From Sphingomonas liriopis (GTDB taxonomy: Bacteria > Pseudomonadota > Alphaproteobacteria > Sphingomonadales > Sphingomonadaceae): 64,000 bases of DNA. The stretch covers positions 155,889 to 219,888 of the forward strand of contig NZ_JAMLDY010000006.1 in NCBI RefSeq assembly GCF_024211255.1, given 5' to 3'. Below the pieces are notes generated by a model, which worked only from the letters and a program-made list of their open reading frames with translations, did no database searches and had not been told where the DNA came from. Positions 35,248 through 44,005 of this stretch are shown here, one piece after another (positions within the stretch are counted from its first letter, which is position 1; every line of letters starts with the position of its first letter). A program made the translations under genes and the position numbers.

Positions 35248-36150
35248 ATGACCACCCTCGCGATCACCGGCGCCGCTGGCTTCGTCGGCAAGGCGCTGGT
35301 CGCACAGGCGCTCGTTGCCGGGCACATCGTCCACGCGCTCACCCGCCGACCGCAGCCGCCGCGCGAGGGGATCGTCTGGCTCGATGGTGCGCTCGATCGG
35401 CCGGACAGCCTCGCCGCGCTCGCCGATGGCGCCGATGCGATCGTGCACGTCGCCGGTGTGGTGAACGCGGCGAACCGCGCCGGGTTCGTCGCGGGCAATA
35501 TCGACGGCACGCGCGCGATGCTCGATGCCGCACGGGCCGCGGGGGTGCGCCGTTTCGTCCACGTCTCGTCGCTGTCGGCGCGCGAGCCGCGGCTGTCGAA
35601 TTACGGCTGGTCGAAGGCGGAGGCCGAGACGCTGGTCGCGGCGAGCGGGCTCGACTGGAGCATCGTGCGGCCGAGCGGCGTCTATGGCCCGGGCGACATG
35701 GAGATGCGCGACCTGTTCCGCGCCGCGCGGTTCGGGATCGCGCTGTTGCCACCGCGCGGTGCGGTGTCGCTGGTCGCGGTCGAGGACCTCGCCCGGTTGC
35801 TGCTGACGCTCGCGACGCAGGCGGTGCCGCCCGCGATCTACGAAGTCGATGACGGCCACATCCTCACCCATGACGCGATGGCGCAGGCGATCGGCCGGGC
35901 GGTGGGCCGCCGCCGCGTGCTGGCGCTGCATTTGCCCCGGGCAGCGCTGATGCTCGGCGCACGGCTCGACAAGACGCTGCGGGGACGCGGCGCCAAGCTC
36001 ACCGCCGATCGCGTCGGCTATCTTTCGCATCCCGACTGGACCGCGCGACCCGCGTTGCGTCCGCCCGCCGCGTTATGGACACCGGCGATCGCACCCGACG
36101 AGGGCCTTGCCGCCACCGCGCGATGGTATCGCGACAACGGGCTGCTATAG
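35248..36150 (+). CDS. cerR: NAD(P)-dependent epimerase/dehydratase-like enzyme, probable ceramide reductase
   Basis: A 300-residue extended short-chain dehydrogenase. The nucleotide-binding loop is GAAGFVGKA (residues 8-16), the catalytic residues are Ser108 (VHVSSLSA), Tyr119 and Lys123 (YGWSK), and RPSGVYGPGDMEMRDLF follows. In Caulobacter and related sphingolipid producers the gene next to the ACP and spt encodes CerR, which reduces the keto group of 3-oxoceramide. Gene order here (this gene, ACP, spt) supports that role, but the sequence alone would allow another NAD(P) reductase. The ATG at 35248 has GGAGGAGG at 35230..35237. It is 43 nt before the ACP. Confidence 0.78.
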   Translation: MTTLAITGAAGFVGKALVAQALVAGHIVHALTRRPQPPREGIVWLDGALDRPDSLAALADGADAIVHVAGVVNAANRAGFVAGNIDGTRAMLDAARAAGVRRFVHVSSLSAREPRLSNYGWSKAEAETLVAASGLDWSIVRPSGVYGPGDMEMRDLFRAARFGIALLPPRGAVSLVAVEDLARLLLTLATQAVPPAIYEVDDGHILTHDAMAQAIGRAVGRRRVLALHLPRAALMLGARLDKTLRGRGAKLTADRVGYLSHPDWTARPALRPPAALWTPAIAPDEGLAATARWYRDNGLL

Positions 36151-36193
36151 CGCCGTAACCCTGCCGTATTTGGCCGCCATTCGGATGACCATC

Positions 36194-36442
36194 ATGACCG
36201 ACCGCACCGCAATCCTCGAAACGATCCATGCGCAGATCGAACCGTTCAACAAGAAGGGCGTGGCGCTGACCGACGCCACCACCTTCCAGGGCGACCTGGA
36301 GTGGGACAGCCTTACGGTCATGGACTTCGTCGCGGCGATCGAGGACGAATTCGACATCATCATCACGATGAACATGCAGGCGGAGATCGAGAACGTCGGC
36401 CAGCTCGCCGACGCCGTCGCCAAGCTGAAGGGGGACGCATGA
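36194..36442 (+). CDS. Acyl carrier protein for sphingolipid synthesis
   Basis: An 82-residue ACP-fold protein; the attachment serine is Ser39 in EWDSLTVMDF, which would receive phosphopantetheine. The acidic helix II (VAAIEDEFDIIITMNMQ) is typical. In sphingolipid-making alphaproteobacteria a dedicated ACP is paired with serine palmitoyltransferase and supplies the acyl chain; the 4-nt ATGA overlap with spt (36439..36442) fits this. ATG 36194 is used; ATG 36185 would add three residues. Confidence 0.9.
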   Translation: MTDRTAILETIHAQIEPFNKKGVALTDATTFQGDLEWDSLTVMDFVAAIEDEFDIIITMNMQAEIENVGQLADAVAKLKGDA

Positions 36443-37701
36443 CGGAGACCGGCCTGCAGCCCGAAACGCTCGACTTCGATCCGGCGCCAGTCGCGCCTGA
36501 ACGTGATCTCATGTCGAAATTCGACGGCCTGATCGCGGAGCGGCAAGCGCTGATCGACACCGGCGTCACCGATCCGTTCGCGATCGTGATGGACCAGGTG
36601 AAGTCGCCGACGCAGGCGGTGATCGCCGGTCGCGACACGATCCTGCTCGGCACGTACAATTACATGGGGATGACGTTCGATCCCGACGTCATCGCCGCCG
36701 GCCACGCCGCGCTCGACCGGTTCGGATCGGGCACCAACGGCAGCCGGATGCTCAACGGCACCTTCCGCGACCATATGGAGGCGGAAGCCGCGCTGCGCGA
36801 CTTCTACGGCACCTCTGGCGCGATCGTCTTCTCGACCGGCTATATGGCCAATCTCGGCATGATCTCGACGCTCGTCGGCAAGGGCGAATACGTCATCCTC
36901 GACGCCGACAGCCACGCCTCGATCTACGACGGCTGCAAGCAGGGCGTCGCCGAGATCGTACGCTTCCGCCACAACAGCGTCGAGGACCTCGACAAGCGCC
37001 TCGGCCGCCTGCCCAAGGACGCCGGCAAGCTCGTCGTGCTGGAGGGCGTCTATTCGATGCTCGGCGACATCGCGCCGCTGAAGGAGATGGTCGCGGTCGC
37101 CAAGAAGCATGGCGCGATGGTGCTGTCGGACGAGGCGCATTCGATGGGCTTCTACGGCCCCAACGGCCGCGGCGTGTACGAGGATCAGGGGCTGGAGGGC
37201 GAGGTCGACTTCGTCGTCGGCACCTTCTCCAAGTCGGTCGGCACGGTCGGCGGCTTTTGCGTGTCGAACCATCCGAAGTTCGAGGCGATCCGCATCGCCT
37301 GCCGTGCGTATATCTTCACCGCCAGCCTGCCGCCGTCGGTGGTGGCAACCGCGGCGGCGTCGATCCGCAAGCTGATGACCGCACACGACAAACGCGCGCA
37401 GCTGTGGGCCAATGCGCGCCAGCTCCATGGCGGCCTCAAGGCGATGGGGTTCAGGCTCGGCACCGAAGCGCCCGACAGCGCGATCGTTGCGGTGATCCTG
37501 GATGACCAGGAGCAGGCGGTGGCGATGTGGCAGGGGCTGCTGCACGCCGGCGTCTACGTCAACATGGCGCGGCCGCCGGCGACGCCGGCCGGGACGTTCC
37601 TGCTGCGCTGTTCGCTGTGTGCCGAGCATAGCGAGGCGCAGCTCGACGCGGTGCTCGCCATGTTCCGTGCCGCGGGCGAGGCGGTCGGCGCGATCGGCTG
37701 A
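36439..37701 (+). CDS. spt: Serine palmitoyltransferase (sphingolipid long-chain base synthase)
   Basis: The PLP enzyme condenses L-serine with an acyl thioester to 3-ketosphinganine, the committed step of sphingolipid synthesis. Length is 420 residues, as in the S. paucimobilis enzyme, and key residues have the same numbers: His159 stacks on PLP, Asp231 and His234 bind it, Lys265 (GTFSKSVG) forms the Schiff base and Arg378 binds the serine carboxylate. It is a soluble homodimer, unlike the membrane-bound eukaryotic complex. ATG 36439 overlaps the ACP stop. It is followed by a family A repeat. This gene is the clearest taxonomic marker in the window. Confidence 0.97.
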   Translation: MTETGLQPETLDFDPAPVAPERDLMSKFDGLIAERQALIDTGVTDPFAIVMDQVKSPTQAVIAGRDTILLGTYNYMGMTFDPDVIAAGHAALDRFGSGTNGSRMLNGTFRDHMEAEAALRDFYGTSGAIVFSTGYMANLGMISTLVGKGEYVILDADSHASIYDGCKQGVAEIVRFRHNSVEDLDKRLGRLPKDAGKLVVLEGVYSMLGDIAPLKEMVAVAKKHGAMVLSDEAHSMGFYGPNGRGVYEDQGLEGEVDFVVGTFSKSVGTVGGFCVSNHPKFEAIRIACRAYIFTASLPPSVVATAAASIRKLMTAHDKRAQLWANARQLHGGLKAMGFRLGTEAPDSAIVAVILDDQEQAVAMWQGLLHAGVYVNMARPPATPAGTFLLRCSLCAEHSEAQLDAVLAMFRAAGEAVGAIG

Positions 37702-37756
37702 CCGGGGGCGTCCCCAAGCGTTCGTCGCAAGGCCCGACGGACGCCTTAACAGCCCC

Positions 37757-37863
37757 CGTCACCCCGGACTTGTTCCGGGGTCCACCGGGCCGCAGGCCTG
37801 CGCTCTCCCGTCAGGCCGTACGCCTCGCCGCGGAGTGGACCCCGGAACAAGTCCGGGGTGACG
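37757..37863. repeat. Palindromic repeat family A, copy 5
   Basis: Arms 37757..37785 and 37835..37863. It lies 56 nt after the spt stop. The centre is closely similar to copies 6 and 8 (CGCTCTCCC...CGCCTCGCCGCGGA). Confidence 0.9.
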
Positions 37864-37986
37864 AAGGGGATGTGGGAACGGCGGGGCTTATACGAGCGCC
37901 GCTATGCGATAGCTCTACCGTCGCTCCCCCGCCCCCATCACGCCATCGGCTTTTCTTGACGGCCGAAACGGGTTAGCGTCGCTGCC

Positions 37987-39951
37987 GTGATGCGGGGTGA
38001 TGCCGAAACGATCCCGGGGGGGTCCCAGGGAGGCGACGCGGCCTGGCGGACGATCATGCTGGTCGTGATGGGTCTGCTCGGCGCGGCGGTGCTCGTCGCG
38101 CTGATCGTGACGCTGGGCGAAGCGAACCGCCAGCGCGACCGCGCGCTGCAGGCGCAGGCGCACAGTTACGACGTGATGATCCTCGCGCGCACCGTGTCGG
38201 GCACGATCGCGCGATCGGAGGCGTCGCTGGGCCGCTACGTCATCAGCGGCAAGGCCGAACAGGAACTGGGCCAGCTCTATTACGACCAATGGCGGCTGGC
38301 GGGCACGCAGCTGAGCAAGCTGGAGGGGCTGACCCATGCCACCGGCGAACAGAGCGCGCGTGTCGCGCAGCTGCGCGCCGCCTACCAGCAGCGCGGCGAG
38401 GAATTGTCGCTGACCGCGCTCAGCACGACCTATGGCAAGAACAGCCAGGCGCTCGCGCGCTATTACAAGGCGCGCCAGTCGCCGACGCTGACGGCGATCG
38501 ACCGGACGCTCGACGAGATCATCACCCGCGAACGCGCGCTGCTCGATTCGCGTACCACCGACGCGATGCGCACGGTCAGTCGCGCGAGCCGCATTGCCGG
38601 GGTGCTCGCGATCTTCGGCGTGCTGATCGTGCTCGGCGCGCTCATACTCGGCTGGTTCACGCTGCAGGCGGTCGGCGAGCGCGCGATCGCGCAGGCGGAG
38701 GCGGATGCCGAGCGCGAACGCGCCGAGGAACTCGCCGCCGCGGTGACGCAGGCGACCGACGAGTTGCGCGTGCAGGAGGCGAAGCTGCGCCAGGTGCAGA
38801 AGATGGACGCGGTCGGCCAGCTGACCGGCGGCATCGCGCACGATTTCAACAATATGCTCGCGGTCGTGCTGGGCGGACTGGAACTCGCGCGGCGGTCGGT
38901 CGCGCACGATCCATCCACCGCGACGCGGCATATCGACAATGCCACCGATGGCGCCAACCGCGCCGCGGCGCTGACCCGGCGGTTGCTGGCGTTCAGCCGC
39001 GAGGATTCGCTGAAACCCGAACCGATCCCGGCGGCGCAGCTGGTGTCGGGCATGTCCGAGCTGATCGACCGCACGCTGGGCGATGCGATCACCGTCGTCA
39101 CCCACGACACCTCGAGCGGGTGGCGGGTGCGTGCCGACCGGGTGCAGCTGGAAAATGCCGTCCTCAACCTCGCGGTCAACGCGCGTGACGCGATGAACGG
39201 CCGCGGCCGGCTGGTCATCGCGACCGGCGCGGCGACGCTGGACGAGCATCAGGTCGATCATTGCAGCGCCGGCGATTACGTCACGATCGCGGTCACCGAC
39301 ACCGGCACCGGCATGACGCCCGAGGTGGTCGAGCGCGTCTACGAACCCTTCTTCACCACCAAGGAAGCGGGCAAGGGCACCGGCCTCGGCCTCAGCCAGA
39401 TCTTCGCCCTGGTCCGCCAGCTGCACGGCGCGATCGCGATCGACACCGCGCCGGGGCGCGGCACGACGGTGACGCTGTACCTGCCGCGCGACGACCTCGC
39501 CGCGCAGGCCGATCCGGCGGTTGCGACCGCCCCGGCCCCCGCCCCCCCCGCGGCGGAGGCGTTGCGCGTGCTCGTCGTCGAGGATGATCCGCGCGTGCTC
39601 GCGGCGACGATGGGGGCGCTGGACGAGCTCGGCCATCATGGCCTCGCCTGCGATGCGCCGGGCAAGGCGGCGGGGATGCTCGCCGATCACGACGACGTCG
39701 ACCTCATCATCTCCGACGTGCTGATGCCCGGGCAGACGGGGCCGGAGATGATCGCGGCGATCGGCCCGCACTTCCCGCACATCGCCGTGCTGTTCGTTAC
39801 CGGCTATGCGGGCGAGGCCAACGCCAGCGAGTTCGGCGACCATCCGGTGCTGCGCAAGCCGTTCACGCTTGCCGGGCTGGAGCGCGCGATCGGCACCGTG
39901 ATGGCGCAGGGCGACCGCCCCGTCCGGCAGCACCAGATCGCGGCGGAATGA
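37987..39951 (+). CDS. Hybrid sensor histidine kinase with CHASE3-like sensor and receiver
   Basis: A 654-residue membrane kinase. Two transmembrane helices (about 24-43 and 203-225) enclose a periplasmic CHASE3-like domain. The HisKA H-box is IAHDFNN with His285. ATP-binding boxes are NLAVNARDAMN, DTGTGMTP and GKGTGLGLSQ. The C-terminal receiver has VVEDD at its start, phospho-acceptor Asp577 (ISDVLMPG), TGY and LRKPF. No response regulator or target gene is adjacent, so it is an orphan kinase between spt and lptF; the signal is unknown. The frame opens at ATG 37987 with no clear ribosome site; a second Met is the next codon. Confidence 0.93.
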   Translation: MMRGDAETIPGGSQGGDAAWRTIMLVVMGLLGAAVLVALIVTLGEANRQRDRALQAQAHSYDVMILARTVSGTIARSEASLGRYVISGKAEQELGQLYYDQWRLAGTQLSKLEGLTHATGEQSARVAQLRAAYQQRGEELSLTALSTTYGKNSQALARYYKARQSPTLTAIDRTLDEIITRERALLDSRTTDAMRTVSRASRIAGVLAIFGVLIVLGALILGWFTLQAVGERAIAQAEADAERERAEELAAAVTQATDELRVQEAKLRQVQKMDAVGQLTGGIAHDFNNMLAVVLGGLELARRSVAHDPSTATRHIDNATDGANRAAALTRRLLAFSREDSLKPEPIPAAQLVSGMSELIDRTLGDAITVVTHDTSSGWRVRADRVQLENAVLNLAVNARDAMNGRGRLVIATGAATLDEHQVDHCSAGDYVTIAVTDTGTGMTPEVVERVYEPFFTTKEAGKGTGLGLSQIFALVRQLHGAIAIDTAPGRGTTVTLYLPRDDLAAQADPAVATAPAPAPPAAEALRVLVVEDDPRVLAATMGALDELGHHGLACDAPGKAAGMLADHDDVDLIISDVLMPGQTGPEMIAAIGPHFPHIAVLFVTGYAGEANASEFGDHPVLRKPFTLAGLERAIGTVMAQGDRPVRQHQIAAE

Positions 39952-40030
39952 CGCGCCAATTTAAGCTGACGCCGCGCGCCCGCACGCCTATACCCCGCGC
40001 TTTCCGTCCCGGCGCGAGCGTTCGACCTGC

Positions 40031-41224
40031 ATGACCTCCCTCGACCGCTACATGGCCCGGCTGATCGCGCTGCCGCTGTTCTCGACGCTCATCATCGCCG
40101 CCATGCTGCTGGTGCTCGATCGCATCCGCCGGCTGTTCGACTTCGTCGCGACCGAGGGCGGGCCGATCAGCGTGGTGTGGCGGATGCTGGCCAATCTGCT
40201 GCCGGAATATCTCGGGCTCGGCATCCCGATCGGGCTGCTGCTCGGCATCCTGCTCGCCTTCCGCCGGCTCGCCGCCAATTCGGAGCTGGACGTGCTGCGC
40301 GCGGTCGGGGTCAGCTATACCCGCATGTTGCGCGTGCCGTTCATGTACGCGATCATCCTCGCCGCGCTCAACATCGCGATCGTCGGCTTCGTCCAGCCCA
40401 AGGCGCGCTATTATTACGAACAGCTCCGCTTCGAGCTGCGCACCGGCGCATTGGGCGCGTCGATCAAGGTCGGCGAGTTCACCCATTTCGGCGACCGCAT
40501 GACGCTGCGCATCGAGCAGAGCCATGACGGCGGCCGCAAGCTCGACGGCATCTTCGTCTATTACAACGACAAGGGCACGAGCTATTCGGTGACCGCGCAG
40601 TCGGGGCAGTTCCTGGCGACCGACGATCCCAACACGATCATCTTCCGCCTGACCCGCGGCACCTTGGTCCACAAGGCGCCCAATTTCACCGTGCCGCGCG
40701 TGCTGAGCTTCACCTCGCACGATCTGCCGATCCCCCTGCCCCGCTACGAGAATTTCCGCTCGCGCGGCGGGCGCAACCTGGAGTTCACCTTGCCCGAGCT
40801 CGCCAGGCTCGGCCATGCCTCGCCGAGCGAGGAACAGCGCGACAGCAGCCGGTCGGAATTCCATTTCCGGCTGGTCGAGGTGGCGACGATGTTCCTGCTG
40901 CCGCTGCTCGCGATCGCGCTGGGGGTGCCGCCGAAACGCTCCAATTCGGGGTTCGGCGTGTTCCTGGCGATCGTGATGATCGTCGCCTATCACAAGGTCA
41001 ACGAATACGCGGCATCGATCGGCGAACTGGGTCGGATCGACCCGCTGATCGCGCTGTGGGTGCCGTTCACGATCTTCGCCGGGATCATCCTGTGGATGTA
41101 CTATCAGATCGCCTATGTCCCCGGCGGCCAGCCGATCGGCGCGCTGGAGCGCGGCTTCTCTAAGATCGCCAAGCTGCTCACGCGTTACCTGCCCGGCCGC
41201 GGCCGCAAGAAGGGGGCGGCATGA
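40031..41224 (+). CDS. lptF: LPS export permease LptF
   Basis: LptF with LptG forms the inner-membrane part of the LptB2FG transporter that extracts lipopolysaccharide for transport to the outer membrane. This 397-residue protein has six predicted helices: three near the N-terminus (starting MTSLDRYMARLIALPLFSTL), three near the C-terminus (FLLPLLAIALGVPPKRSN, IALWVPFTIFAGIILWMYYQ) and a periplasmic beta-jellyroll between. The permease signature AANSELDVLRAVGVS is clear. It overlaps lptG by 4 nt (ATGA), a common arrangement. lptB and lptC are not in the window. Confidence 0.94.
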   Translation: MTSLDRYMARLIALPLFSTLIIAAMLLVLDRIRRLFDFVATEGGPISVVWRMLANLLPEYLGLGIPIGLLLGILLAFRRLAANSELDVLRAVGVSYTRMLRVPFMYAIILAALNIAIVGFVQPKARYYYEQLRFELRTGALGASIKVGEFTHFGDRMTLRIEQSHDGGRKLDGIFVYYNDKGTSYSVTAQSGQFLATDDPNTIIFRLTRGTLVHKAPNFTVPRVLSFTSHDLPIPLPRYENFRSRGGRNLEFTLPELARLGHASPSEEQRDSSRSEFHFRLVEVATMFLLPLLAIALGVPPKRSNSGFGVFLAIVMIVAYHKVNEYAASIGELGRIDPLIALWVPFTIFAGIILWMYYQIAYVPGGQPIGALERGFSKIAKLLTRYLPGRGRKKGAA

Positions 41225-42312
41225 CCAGTTTCTTCCCGTCGCGCACCGTCGCCATCTATATGGGCCGGCTGTTTCTGGTGCGCACCTTCGGCCTGCTCGC
41301 CGCGCTGCTGCTGATCCTGCAGACGCTCGACCTGCTCAGCGAATCGGGGTCGATCCTGGCGCATCCCGGCAATACGCAGGCGCAGGTGTGGACGTACGTC
41401 GGGCTGCGCGCGCCGCAGATCGTCGCCTTCCTGCTGCCGTTCTCGGTGCTGCTCGGCACGATCCTGACGCTCATCACGATGAACCAGAACAGCGAGGTCA
41501 TCGCGCTGAAGGCCGCCGGCCTGTCGGCGCATCAGGTGCTCGCGCCGCTGCTCGTCGCCAGCCTGTTCGTCGCAGGGGTCAGCTTCGTGTTCAACGAGCG
41601 GATCGTGACGCGCGCGACCGCGACGCTCGACCAGTGGAAGGACGTCGATTACGGCGCGCTCCCCATCGATCGGGGCGAGCGGACCAACGTCTGGGTGCGC
41701 GACGGCGACGACCTGATCTCGGTCCAGCAGGTGCGCGGACGCGGCGAGGCGACGCGGCTGGGCACGGTCACCGTCTACGACCGCACGAACGGCAGCCTCG
41801 TCGCGATCATCCGCGCCCCGCACGGGCGGCACGCCGGCAACGGCTGGGCGATCGCGCCGGCGACGCGCTTCGACGTGGCGACGGGCAAGCTGAGCACGCT
41901 CGGCACCGTCACCGTCGCGCCGGGCGTGCGACCCGAGCAGTTCACGCTGGGCAGCGTCAATCCCGACGGCCTGTCGTTCACCGCGCTCTATGCGGCGATC
42001 GGCGACCTGCGCGATGCGGGGCGGCCGACCAAGTCGCTGGAGGGGACGCTGTGGCACAAATTCTCCGGGCCGCTGTCGGCGGTGCTGATGCCTTTGCTCG
42101 GCGCGGTCGCGGCGTTCGGCATCGCCCGATCGGGACAGCTGTTCGTCCGCGCGGTGATCGGCATGGCGCTGGGCTTCGCCTATTTCGTCGCCGACAATTT
42201 CGCGCTGGCGATGGGCAATCTGGGTGCGTATCCGCCCTTCCTCGCTGCCTGGGCGCCGTTCCTGCTGTTCCTGCTGATCGGTGAGGCCGTGCTGATCCGT
42301 ACGGAGGAGTGA
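41221..42312 (+). CDS. lptG: LPS export permease LptG
   Basis: The partner of LptF: 363 residues with six helices and a periplasmic beta-jellyroll domain. The first helix is RTFGLLAALLLILQTLDLLS, the coupling region MNQNSEVIALKAAGLSAHQV is the counterpart of the LptF signature, and the last helices read LMPLLGAVAAFGIARSGQ and FLAAWAPFLLFLLIGEAVLI. The start ATG 41221 overlaps lptF. It is followed by a family A repeat at a convergent junction with a desaturase. Confidence 0.94.
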   Translation: MTSFFPSRTVAIYMGRLFLVRTFGLLAALLLILQTLDLLSESGSILAHPGNTQAQVWTYVGLRAPQIVAFLLPFSVLLGTILTLITMNQNSEVIALKAAGLSAHQVLAPLLVASLFVAGVSFVFNERIVTRATATLDQWKDVDYGALPIDRGERTNVWVRDGDDLISVQQVRGRGEATRLGTVTVYDRTNGSLVAIIRAPHGRHAGNGWAIAPATRFDVATGKLSTLGTVTVAPGVRPEQFTLGSVNPDGLSFTALYAAIGDLRDAGRPTKSLEGTLWHKFSGPLSAVLMPLLGAVAAFGIARSGQLFVRAVIGMALGFAYFVADNFALAMGNLGAYPPFLAAWAPFLLFLLIGEAVLIRTEE

Positions 42313-42473
42313 GGAGCCCGAAAGGTCACAAAAGTCACGCCCGTAAGCGGGTATCCAGGGTCCTGTGGGGGGCGAGAAAAAGCGGTGACTGACTCGCGGC
42401 CGATGCTGCGCTCTCACACTATCTTCAAATAGGACAGGCCTGATCTGGACTGCTCCGTCTGCCATGACCGATC

Positions 42474-42581
42474 CGTCACCCCGGACTTTGTTCCGGGGTC
42501 CACCGGGCAGCAAGCGTGCGCTACCCCTTCAAGCCGAACGCCCCGCCGCAGAGTGGACCCCGGAACAAGTCCGGGGTGACG
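42474..42581. repeat. Palindromic repeat family A, copy 6
   Basis: Arms 42474..42503 and 42553..42581. The left arm has one extra T in the loop (CTTTGT). It lies between the convergent lptG and desaturase genes. The remaining 160 nt of 42313..42473 show nothing recognisable. Confidence 0.88.
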
Positions 42582-42606
42582 TAGGGGCTGAGGAGCGTGC
42601 CGGGCT

Positions 42607-43713
42607 TTACCGCGGCTGGAAGGTGCTTCGGACGATCTTGTGGACGAGACCCGGCAGGCCGGCGTAGCTCGCCTTGTGGTAGGGCGAGCCATGGTCCAGC
42701 GCGGCGGTGATGCGGCGGTGGGCTTCGCCGAGCGCGTGATAGGGCAGGCTCGGCAGCAGGTGGTGGAGCGCGTGGTAGCGCAGGCCGACCGGCGCCCACA
42801 GCGCAGGGAGCAGCGACGGCGGCGGCACGTTGACCGAATCGAGATATTGCGCGGTGACCGACATCGGCTCGCCGTCGTTTTCCCAGAGGTGCGCGACCAA
42901 TGTGCGGACCTGGTTGACCACCGCGACGGTCGAGCCGATCGCGAAGGCGATCAGCACGCCGCGCAGCGGGAAGACGCCGGTCGCGGTCAGCACGACGACG
43001 GCGATCGCCCACGCGCTCGCGGCAGTCTCAACGCGATTCCACATCGTCCGCGCCTCTCCCTCGGGCGCGCGGCGGCGGAACGACGGGTTGATCGCGAGCG
43101 CCGAATAGCGCTCCATCACGGTTCTGCGCAGCTTGGGCGAGAGCAGCGACAGCGGCGACAGGATCGCATAGCGGACCAGCAGGCCGACCGGCGCCAGCGC
43201 CGAGATGACCACGAACGCGGGCAGCGTCCACGGCTTCATCAACGCGAGCGGCAGATATTCGGGGTCCTCCGACGTGCCGTAGCGTGTCTTGGCGTGGTGG
43301 AGGTTGTGGACGCCTTCGTACATGAAGCTCGGCGTCAGCATCGGTACGCCGACCAGCACGTTCCAGCCGCCGCGGAAGCGCGGCAGCGCGCTGTGCTTCA
43401 TATGGCTGACTTCGTGGATGAAGCTGAGCGCGCGGTACAGCGCCAGCGCCGAGACGATGGCGGCGAGGACGACCCAGCCGGTGCCCGACACGGTGACCGC
43501 CACCGCCAGCGCGCCATAGCCGACGACGACCGAGGCGATCAGGTCGGCCCAATAGACCCCGGGCCGCGGCGCGATCAGGTCGCGCGTCAGTTCGGCGGCG
43601 GTGCGCAGCATCGCCTTGTCGTCGGCGATCCGCTGGCGCGCCGGACGGGCGGCGGCCGGCGCCTCCGAGGGCGCGCGCGAAAGGGTCAGCGAGCTATCCA
43701 TGGCGTGTTCCAT
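42607..43713 (-). CDS. Membrane fatty acid desaturase/hydroxylase
   Basis: A 368-residue di-iron membrane enzyme with three histidine boxes: HEVSH (residues 100-104), HNLHH (136-140) and HALHH (314-318), each next to hydrophobic spans such as LYRALSFIH and ALWAPVGLRYH. It should insert a double bond or hydroxyl in an acyl chain of a lipid, but whether the substrate is phospholipid, carotenoid or sphingolipid is unknown. Three Met codons are possible starts (43743, 43713, 43701); 43713 is used because it gives a short natural N-terminus. It is convergent with lptG and divergent from the gene at 44006. Confidence 0.88.
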   Translation of the reverse strand: MEHAMDSSLTLSRAPSEAPAAARPARQRIADDKAMLRTAAELTRDLIAPRPGVYWADLIASVVVGYGALAVAVTVSGTGWVVLAAIVSALALYRALSFIHEVSHMKHSALPRFRGGWNVLVGVPMLTPSFMYEGVHNLHHAKTRYGTSEDPEYLPLALMKPWTLPAFVVISALAPVGLLVRYAILSPLSLLSPKLRRTVMERYSALAINPSFRRRAPEGEARTMWNRVETAASAWAIAVVVLTATGVFPLRGVLIAFAIGSTVAVVNQVRTLVAHLWENDGEPMSVTAQYLDSVNVPPPSLLPALWAPVGLRYHALHHLLPSLPYHALGEAHRRITAALDHGSPYHKASYAGLPGLVHKIVRSTFQPR

Positions 43714-43879
43714 TGGTCCAAGATAGTGGCGACAGCGTGGCATTTACAGGCGTCGACTGCCTCGCTGCGGCCCGACGTTCCGATCACAGATGACGGAAAC
43801 GTCACTCGCATCGGCTATCCGCCGTGCTAGATCGCGAGCGAGTTTGTTCGAGACAGCGCGGAAGAACGCGTTCTCGAAG

Positions 43880-43960
43880 GCGGTGCCGGCCCGCTCCCCC
43901 TCCCGGCCACCCATCAGGATACCGTGTGGGTGGCCGGGAGGGGGAGCGGGCCGGCACCGC
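43880..43960. repeat. Perfect 33-bp inverted repeat (family I)
   Basis: The arm at 43880..43912 (starts GCGGTGCCGGCCCGCTCCCC) is exactly complementary to 43928..43960; the loop is 15 nt. It lies in the 5' region of the gene at 44006. The other half of the gap, 43714..43879, holds no recognisable gene. Confidence 0.9.
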
Positions 43961-43982
43961 GAAACGCGCCTCGGCGCGTTTC
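43961..43982. promoter_or_regulatory. Short hairpin just before the ribosome site of the GNAT-like gene
   Basis: GAAACGCGCC (43961..43970), TC, GGCGCGTTTC (43973..43982) is a perfect 10-bp stem adjoining repeat I. It ends 9 nt before AAAGGAGG at 43991. It could influence translation or mark a terminator. Confidence 0.45.
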
Positions 43983-44005
43983 CTAACGATAAAGGAGGCA
44001 CCACG

